Source: Litsea cubeba (lineage: Eukaryota > Streptophyta > Magnoliopsida > Laurales > Lauraceae). Taken from it: a DNA stretch of 64,000 bases. Below, piece after piece: positions 58,901 to 64,000 of this stretch. The number at the start of each line of letters is the position of its first letter. Position 1 is the first letter of the stretch. A program made the position numbers and the translations under genes. The stretch covers positions 26,903,557 through 26,967,556 of the forward strand of contig CM022951.1 of assembly GCA_012931725.1 (NCBI GenBank), written 5' to 3'. The notes below the pieces were generated by a model. That model was not told where the DNA came from and made no database searches. It saw only the letters and a program-made list of their open reading frames with translations.

Positions 58901-60757
58901 TCCTGTCATGTGTTTAGAACAACCACTATCTAAAAACCAAGTAGGATTTTCTTTTGCTTTTAAAGCGGTTTGCACTATGAGACTCTCAAGGTGTGTTTGT
59001 TTAACCATCCATCTAGACAGAGGAGATTTGTAGGGAATGGTCTTGGGGACAAATTTAAAAGATACTTTAGAGGGATTGTTGAGAGATAACCTATTTTTAT
59101 AAGGGCAATTGGGAACCAAATGACCTCTATGATTGCAAAAATGACAAGTCCATCTAGTGGTAAAACTTCTCTCTACTATAGGTTTGCGGACACTCTTAGT
59201 AAGTATTTGAGAGCTGTCCTTCATGTTGCTAGGGGAGCCTTCAAAACCTACACCACTCTTGTCACCATAGATTTTATGCATGCCTAACATTTGATAAAAC
59301 TTGTCATTTCCCAAGGTGGATTTTTCAACAATGAATTTTCCTTTGTTGAGTTTTAATTGTAAGGAGTTTGTTTCAAGTTGACTAGACTCAAGCTTGGATT
59401 GTAAGCTATGAATGTGATTTTGAGCAAGAGCTAGTTCTTCAGTTAGGGTGATGAATTTATGTTCCAAATTGACTTTGTCATTTATGGTTAGTTTCAATTC
59501 ATCTTTTAGAACATTTACTTCATTGACCAGTTTTTTGGATTCTTCTTTTAACAATTTATTTTTCTTAATTAAGATCTCAGAATTTTCATATAGATCATTG
59601 TAAGCTTGTTGGATCTCAAATTCATCATCTTCTTCATGAGTTTCCTCTTCCCCTAATGTGTCATCTATTAAGGTGTTATGATCATTTATCTCTTCAACAG
59701 AGGCAATAAGAAGCCAATTAGGAGGATTTTCATCTTCATCATTCTGGGATTCATTTTTGTCACTATCTTCATCTTCGTCATCCCAAGTTATGTTCAATGC
59801 TTTCTTTGCTTTCTTATCCCCTCTTTCAAATTCTTTAGGAGTGGAGCAATTTTGAGCAATATGTCCAAACCCCTTGCAATTATAACATTGCACATCCTTT
59901 TTGATAAAAGAACTTTTGGAACTTCTTGGAAATCTAGAGCTTTTGCTGCTTTCATCAGATTTTCTAATGTTTTTGTTGTTCTTAAAGAATTTCTTAAAGT
60001 TCTTGACAAGAAGAGCATTGTCATCATCACTATCATCTTCACTTTCATTTTCATTAGTCTGAGAGGTAAAGGCAACTCCTTTCTTTTTATCTTTAACTTC
60101 AAAATCTAGTTCATATGTGAGAAGATTTCCTCTTAGTTCTTCAATTTTAATTTGATCCACATTTTTACTCTCAGTTATGGCAATAATCTTTGGTTTGAAT
60201 CTTTTAGGAAGAGACCTTAAAATTTTTCTTACAATTTTAGATTCATCCATCTTTTCTCCTAGTCCTATGAGAGAGTTGACTAATTCCATAATCTTTGTGT
60301 AGAACTCATCAAAAGTTTCCTCTTCTAGCATTTTAATGTCTTCTAGCTTAGAGGTCAACATTTGAATTTTGGCTATCTTGACCTGATCTGTACCTTCATG
60401 GGTGGTCTCTAGGGTGTCCCACACTTCCTTAGCAGTATTGCAATTGACAACTCTATTGAATTCCTCTTGAGATAAGGCACAATATAAAGAGTTTTTTGCT
60501 TTAGCATTAAGATTAGCTCTATCCTTTTCCACTTGAGTCCAAGCACTTTTAGGTTTGAGAGTTAAGGATATAATATTGCCTTCAGAATCCTTTTCTGTGG
60601 CAGTGGGTAGATGATAGCCTTCTTCAATGATGTTCCACACATCTAAACTTTGGGATTCCAGGAACACTTGCATCCTTATTTTCCAATACCTATAATGTGT
60701 TCCATTAAACAGAGGTGGTCTATTGGTGGCATTGCCCTCACCCAGATGAGATTGCAT
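55931..60757 (-). CDS. E3 gag-pol polyprotein, intact, 1608 aa
   Basis: One unbroken frame. I take ATG 60755-60757 (MQSHLGEG) as start because the 32 upstream codons reach back through the primer site into the LTR. Domains with rough residues: UBN2-type gag 20-230; zinc knuckle CYNCKGFGHIAQNC 291-304; acidic and coiled-coil region 325-475; second zinc knuckle CHFCNHRGHLVPNC 538-551. Protease WFLDSGCSKHMTGD starts at about 607. Integrase HHCC is at 738-775, with catalytic D803 (MDLIGP), D866 (RSDHGG) and E902 (GVAERRNR) giving D35E spacing. RT has VDVKSAFLNG-type MDVKSAFLNG and YVDDIVFGS. RNase H has GYSDADWAGS, STAEAEYIAAG and CDNSSA. The product would be cleaved by its own protease and drive reverse transcription in cytoplasmic particles and integration in the nucleus. 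All catalytic residues I looked for are present. Confidence 0.95.
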   Translation of the reverse strand: MQSHLGEGNATNRPPLFNGTHYRYWKIRMQVFLESQSLDVWNIIEEGYHLPTATEKDSEGNIISLTLKPKSAWTQVEKDRANLNAKAKNSLYCALSQEEFNRVVNCNTAKEVWDTLETTHEGTDQVKIAKIQMLTSKLEDIKMLEEETFDEFYTKIMELVNSLIGLGEKMDESKIVRKILRSLPKRFKPKIIAITESKNVDQIKIEELRGNLLTYELDFEVKDKKKGVAFTSQTNENESEDDSDDDNALLVKNFKKFFKNNKNIRKSDESSKSSRFPRSSKSSFIKKDVQCYNCKGFGHIAQNCSTPKEFERGDKKAKKALNITWDDEDEDSDKNESQNDEDENPPNWLLIASVEEINDHNTLIDDTLGEEETHEEDDEFEIQQAYNDLYENSEILIKKNKLLKEESKKLVNEVNVLKDELKLTINDKVNLEHKFITLTEELALAQNHIHSLQSKLESSQLETNSLQLKLNKGKFIVEKSTLGNDKFYQMLGMHKIYGDKSGVGFEGSPSNMKDSSQILTKSVRKPIVERSFTTRWTCHFCNHRGHLVPNCPYKNRLSLNNPSKVSFKFVPKTIPYKSPLSRWMVKQTHLESLIVQTALKAKENPTWFLDSGCSKHMTGDRSRFSSIVEYDGGNVSFGDNSKAQIIGKGSVKGDQIPTLNDVFLVEGLKHNLLSISQLCDKGNKVVFDRLSCKVVNDKTNQVILTGSRTKGNIYIIEECEDNESRCLITRNQENYLWHQRMGHINFKLMKILSKNEIVKGIPKLSAEKSEICKACQLGKQIKKSFKGLKDISSSRPLELIHMDLIGPAPVQSIGGKKFILVMVDDYSRFGWIAFLHAKSDAVDNIIRICNKIQVEKDCKIQKIRSDHGGEFENEKFAKFCENHGINHQYSAPKTPQQNGVAERRNRVIQEMARTMLNEKNLPRNLWAEAVNTACYIINRVYLTKNTNKTPYELYFERKPNLGYLKVFGSKCYILRDREQLEKFEPKSDEGIFLGYSERSKAYRVFNHRTMTIMESAHVVIDDMNQIGRTLQDDDEVEYVIDQPTPKAKNDIIPSKATVPTKLMKDHTLENIIGDISSGVMTRRQVHNLCAHYSFVSQIEPKNFSEAESKSEWMEAMQEELNQFKKNNVWDLVPLPTEKNPIGTKWIYKNKSDESGNVVRNKARLVAKGYAQIEGIDFEETFAPVARLESIRILLSYASSMRIKLFQMDVKSAFLNGEIEEDVYVTQPEGFEDPHHPEYVYKLKKALYGLKQAPRAWYEKLTTHLIENDFNCGKVDKTLFIKKIDQDILVAQVYVDDIVFGSTSDKLAQGFSELMSSTFEMSLVGPLQFFLGLQVNQTERGIFLSQSKFALEIVKKFGLETSKPNSNPMGSTSKLSSDLKGTKVDQKLYRSMIGSLLYLTASRPDLSFSVGICARYQSDPRESHLKAVKRIFKYINGTSHYGIWYPCDSSLQLIGYSDADWAGSIDDRKSTSGCCYFIGNCLVAWHSKKQNSVSLSTAEAEYIAAGSCCAQLLWMKQTLLDYNVPQHCMPIMCDNSSAISISKNPVQHSRTKHIDIRYHFLRDHADQGSIELLFVPTDSQLADLFTKPLGNERFIKLRHHLGIGPCPEI

Positions 60758-60827
60758 AGTGGCAACAAAAGAAACACACTCACTAGGATTCAACTCTAGG
60801 CTGTAAGACCTAACACCAGAGCAACTT

Positions 60828-60840
60828 GGCTCTGATACCA
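60828..60840 (-). promoter_or_regulatory. E3 primer-binding site for tRNA-iMet
   Basis: On the minus strand TGGTATCAGAGCC lies two bases after the 5' LTR end. It is a perfect match to the standard plant site. Confidence 0.95.
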
Positions 60841-60842
60841 AT

Positions 60843-62436
60843 TGAAAGACCAAGATCGAATCCTAGAGGGGGGGGGGGTGAATAGGATGCAATTAAAAAT
60901 TTAAGCCACTTTTAAACATTTTGATTTTTAGGTGACTTATGCTTTGATGATAGTAAGCTAGCTTCATACAAGAGAGAGTTATCTGAGTCAATCATACACA
61001 TTCAAAAGACAAACACATATTTTAATCAAGCACATACCCAATTAAGAGTTCAACAATCATGAAAAGGAAAGTAACCACAAATCACCATAACACAATCAAA
61101 TATAGTGGTTCGGCCAAGATGCCTACATCCACTCCCGGTAACCTTACCGGATTTCACTAGTCAATTCAAGGTTTAGGATCACCTCTAACCTTACAACCAC
61201 ATCATTATGCTTTTCAAGGTTAAGCATGAACCTTTACAACACTATATGTGCTTTTCAAGGCTAAGCACCAACCATTACAACATTGATTTTTCTCTTAAGT
61301 GAAATGCCTATTTGTGCATGGGTAAGAGAACAAGTAAAACACAGTGGTTTGCCTCTAGATAGGCTGAATGGACAATGATAATGTTTATGACTAATGCATG
61401 AACTAGAAAATTCACTTTCTCTTTTTAAAAGGATGAACCTTCAATTAATGCAAAGGATGATGATCAAATGTAAGAGAAAGAGTTGCATTACTCAACACAT
61501 GGTTTGTCAAAAGTCCAAACTTAAAACAATTAGTTTTGAAAGTTAATGTTCAAAAACACATGTGAATGAGGAGACTTATGTTGATTTCATAATGCAAATA
61601 CTTTTCAAAGATCAAGGCATGTTATGAAAAGAAACAACATCTTTAGAAAAGGCCTAACACTTTGATCATGCTCAGGAAAACAAAGATTAAAGGTCTAAGC
61701 ATGAAAAGAGATAGAGATTTAGAAAGCACACCCATTTTAAAGGTCCAAGATTGAAAGGTTGAAAATGCTTCCATGATCCCTTTTGAAAAGCTCTTGTAAA
61801 GTTCCTCTCCTTTAGGCTCAGATGATCTCAAAAATTCAGCAAACTTTCCCAAAGAGAAGGTCACTTTTTATAGAAAAAGTGTTCCCAACGGATAGCTATC
61901 GGCTCGCCGGGAACTTGGTGTCGGTCAGCCGATAGCCTAACGGTCATACGCAACGGCTATATTTTTGAAAAATTTGCTGACCAAGAAACACTTGTCGGTT
62001 TGACCGACAGCATCGGTCGACCGACCTTGGAACCGACTTAGGAACCGATAAAGCAAAAAGTCCAAAAATGAAGCTTTCTGATATTGGGACCGATGAACTC
62101 TCGGTCCAGAGTTTTAAGCACTATCGGTTGACCGATAGGAGCCGAGGATCTGACCGACAGAGAAGATCTAAAAGTTGAAGCTCTCTGGAACTGGAACCGA
62201 CAGTCTATCGGCTGGGCTCGGTTCTAGTGTCGGCTGACCGATGAGAGCCGACAGAGGGACCGACAGAAAGTGGAAGCAGAAAACAAAAAGATCTGAAGAT
62301 TTTTCCAAGTAAAAACAAAGTTTATGAAAGAAAGATATGCAAGAGAAACCTAAGAAGGAGAACATGAATGAGAGAGAGATCAAGATGAGACAATGAATGC
62401 ATCCAATCAAATTGCAACAAAATAAACACTCTAACA
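60843..62436 (-). repeat. E3 5' LTR (1594 bp)
   Basis: It is near-identical to 53976-55566. By eye, differences are the G-run near 60870 and a small number of substitutions. It carries the active-copy promoter: RCCGAC cluster 61920-62264 and TATA box 61864-61873 on the minus strand. Confidence 0.95.
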
Positions 62437-62441
62437 AGATC
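62437..62441. repeat. Right target-site duplication AGATC of E3
   Basis: It matches 53971-53975. Confidence 0.96.
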
Positions 62442-62858
62442 CTCGTTTTCTTGCTTTTCATTGTAGTTTGTATTTTTTCAAAAGAGACAAAAATCACAAC
62501 TCTTGTCTTTCATTATTGATAAGAATTGTAAATTGGCTATAAACGCAAAAAATCGGCTATAAACGCCAAAATTGGCTATAAATGCCAAAAATTATCGCCT
62601 TTCACGGTAAATCAAGAAAATGTCTCTTTTCTTAAATATATGTGCAATGGAAAACTTAAAAGAAGTTGATTTCCTTTTTAATTGCGAAGGTCGATCTCCG
62701 GATCACCACTTGTAATTCCAAGTAAAATAGAAAATCTGGCACACCCACAAAAAAAAAATGTCGATGCACGCCTTTGCCCCCCGGTTATGAAAGGGTCGGA
62801 TCAAACGGACTCCCACGTCCGCGACCTCGGTAGAACCGAGCAGAAGCGCTGTTCATCA
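62442..62858 (+). repeat. E2 3' LTR, right part
   Basis: It is collinear with 36213-36588. It holds three GGCTATAAA motifs (62536-62590) and ends GCTGTTCATCA. It is followed by the GTATC duplication at 62859-62863. Confidence 0.93.
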
Positions 62859-63133
62859 GTATCACTTTCAACTCTTTTAACTGATTCCTTGGAAGCTTTC
62901 AAAGCAACACCTTTAGATTTTGATTTTCCAATAGACCTAAGGTTTGCTTTCAAAGTCTGTAAGTTACCCAATAACTCTTCAACCTTTAGGGTATTTAGGT
63001 TTTTGTTCTCTTCAAAGGTCACAACCTTTACATCAAATCTTTTTGAAAGAGACCTCAAAATATTTTTGACAATTCTATGTTCAGGTATTGGACCACCCAA
63101 ATTAAAAACATCATTGACAATTGCTGTAGGCAC
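62859..63133 (-). pseudogene. Copia gag remnant (oldest layer), N-terminal side
   Basis: The minus strand encodes a UBN2-type gag segment (HRIVKNILRSLSKRF, LNTLKVEELLGNLQTLK, then KSKGVALKASKES) that continues at 34090 once E2 is removed. It resembles the same part of E3 gag (SKIVRKILRSLPKRFK). Similarity stops near 63125, so the remnant is truncated upstream and no LTR or start is seen. Confidence 0.8.
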
Positions 63134-63560
63134 CTCATTTTGGCACCCTATGAGAGGTAAATCAATCTACCTTGTTCAGTGATGCTCCAATTAGGTCCTG
63201 AATTAAAAATCACAAGTTAAAATTGGAAGGACTTAAGATGCATATTTCCTTGAAAAATACCCTAGAGAATGAATTTCCGGAACCCTATTCTGTAGTGGAG
63301 ATAGAAATAAATAAATGGGTAAATGAATGATAAAAATAGAGTTTTTGTTGGCCGGAGTGTGCAAAGAACCAAACAAGGCATTTGAGGTCAGGTAGCCACC
63401 GAGGGGGAAATCAGGATTTAAAATGATACAAGTAGGTCCCGTACCCTGAGAATGCCCACTTGAACAATCACCTATCACTTTTAGACCTCTAATCGCCCAA
63501 GAAGTTGGCTCATCGCGATCTACTTATCGCTAGATTTCCGTCCATATATAAAACTTAAAA
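63134..63560. other. Unique sequence right of the transposon nest
   Basis: No gene or transposon motif is recognised. A TATATAAAA string lies at 63545-63553 on the + strand. Confidence 0.6.
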
Positions 63561-64000
63561 ATCCGACGGGCGGATCAAAATCTGTAAAACCTGCGTCCCA
63601 GTGATGATTGCCCGAGCCAAAACCCACCGTGGCCCATCTTTTGGGCGCTAAACCTCACTACTAGACCCCTGATCCGTACCCAAGTCCAACCCATTAACCC
63701 AACCTGCCCAGATCGCATGGCCCATCACCTGGATAAGGGATGGAGAGTCCCAGATCTCCGGACTCTTCCCCCATCCCCTTAAACCCCGTCTCTTCTCTCT
63801 ATCCCAGATCTCTGGACTCTCTCAAACCCCCTCTCCCCGTCTCTATCCATCTCACCTGCGCAGATCTCATCTCCACAACCTCTCCTCTCTCGATCACCCG
63901 GCATCTCTCCCTCTCATCATCTCCATCTCACGACCCCTCTCACCCAGACGTCCCTCCACCACCATCTCCGTCCCAGAAGCCGGACTCCAGAACCAGATCG
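63561..64000 (+). promoter_or_regulatory. Possible host-gene promoter and 5' leader
   Basis: Two site II-like boxes (TGGCCCATC near 63630, ATGGCCCATC near 63718) are followed by a strongly pyrimidine-rich stretch from about 63765 to the window end. I see no ATG on the + strand from about 63745 to 64000. A duplicated CCCAGATCTCYGGACTCT block occurs at about 63750 and 63805. This looks like the 5' untranslated leader of a housekeeping-type plant gene whose coding start lies beyond the window. Confidence 0.45.

Larger units (their letters stand above)
53976..62436 (-). mobile_element. E3: apparently intact Ty1/copia Sirevirus
   Basis: It is 8461 bp, minus strand, with near-identical LTRs (1591 and 1594 bp) whose length difference is one G-run (8 against 11). 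It has a perfect 5-bp duplication, a perfect iMet primer site and a single uninterrupted gag-pol frame. Several polypurine tracts lie before the 3' LTR and a palindrome-rich U3. Multiple polypurine tracts and repeated palindromes in the U3 are described marks of Sireviruses, and RT and integrase motifs agree. It is the only element here that looks complete and potentially active. Confidence 0.92.
34091..62858 (+). mobile_element. E2: Ty3/gypsy Tat-type element, same family as E1, with RT/RNase H deleted
   Basis: The element is bounded by 34091-36588 (5' LTR) and 51863-62858 (3' LTR, split by E3), with a perfect 5-bp duplication. It has gag, protease, G-patch, integrase and the antisense gene in the same order as E1. 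A single 2.44-kb gap removes RT, both RNases H and the integrase zinc finger. It cannot move by itself. A family relative would have to supply RT. Its own frames also carry later stops. Confidence 0.92.

Noticed and set aside
60758..60853. Longer N-terminus for the Sirevirus polyprotein (start at 60853)
   Set aside because: The extra 32 codons pass through the primer-binding site and into the LTR, so the first ATG inside the internal region (60757) is preferred.
63180..63215. Small host exon on the minus strand (AG before GACCTAATTGG, GTAGAT after AACAAG)
   Set aside because: A single 27-bp candidate with no neighbouring exon or homology is too weak, and the likely host promoter nearby points the other way.

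Overview
This window is plant nuclear DNA, almost certainly from an angiosperm with a repeat-rich genome. Nearly all of it is nested LTR retrotransposons. The evidence is three transposon lineages typical of plants (Ty3/gypsy Tat, Ty1/copia Sirevirus, Ty1/copia Tnt1-like), plant tRNA-iMet primer sites, 5-bp target duplications and plant-style T-rich introns. I cannot name the species. No complete host gene is present. Only the last ~450 bp look like a host promoter and pyrimidine-rich 5' leader.

Layout, oldest layer first. (0) A minus-strand copia gag remnant survives as two pieces, 33709-34090 and 62859-63133. (1) Two members of one Ty3/gypsy Tat-type family inserted into it, both on the + strand and only 382 bp apart. 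E1 runs from before position 1 to 33708. E2 runs 34091-62858 and has a perfect GTATC duplication. (2) Each was then invaded. A non-autonomous LARD-type element (E5, 4562-14337, duplication CCTTG) sits in the E1 integrase. A decayed copia (E4, 24431-33699, minus) sits four bases before the end of the E1 3' LTR. An apparently intact Sirevirus (E3, 53976-62436, minus, duplication AGATC) sits in the E2 3' LTR. E3 and E5 have nearly identical LTR pairs and are the youngest insertions.

E1 and E2 share one organisation: gag; protease; G-patch; RT; RNase H; a second archaeal-type RNase H; integrase; a block of short tandem repeats; a gene on the opposite strand; a hairpin array; polypurine tract; LTR. 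E2 has lost RT and both RNases H in one 2.44-kb deletion. Both copies are broken by stops and frameshifts.

The most interesting object is the antisense gene (E1 16178-20724, E2 46132-50687). It encodes a plant-mobile-domain-like protein with a coiled-coil C-terminus. In both copies it reads as a five-exon gene with its own TATA box, a start codon 122 bp downstream and four introns, all in phase 1. Because these introns lie antisense to the genomic RNA, splicing of the sense transcript would not remove them. Other points are a covarying hairpin array just upstream of the 3' LTR, a cluster of ten DRE/CRT-type motifs in the E3 promoter, and expanding palindromic repeats in the E5 LTRs.
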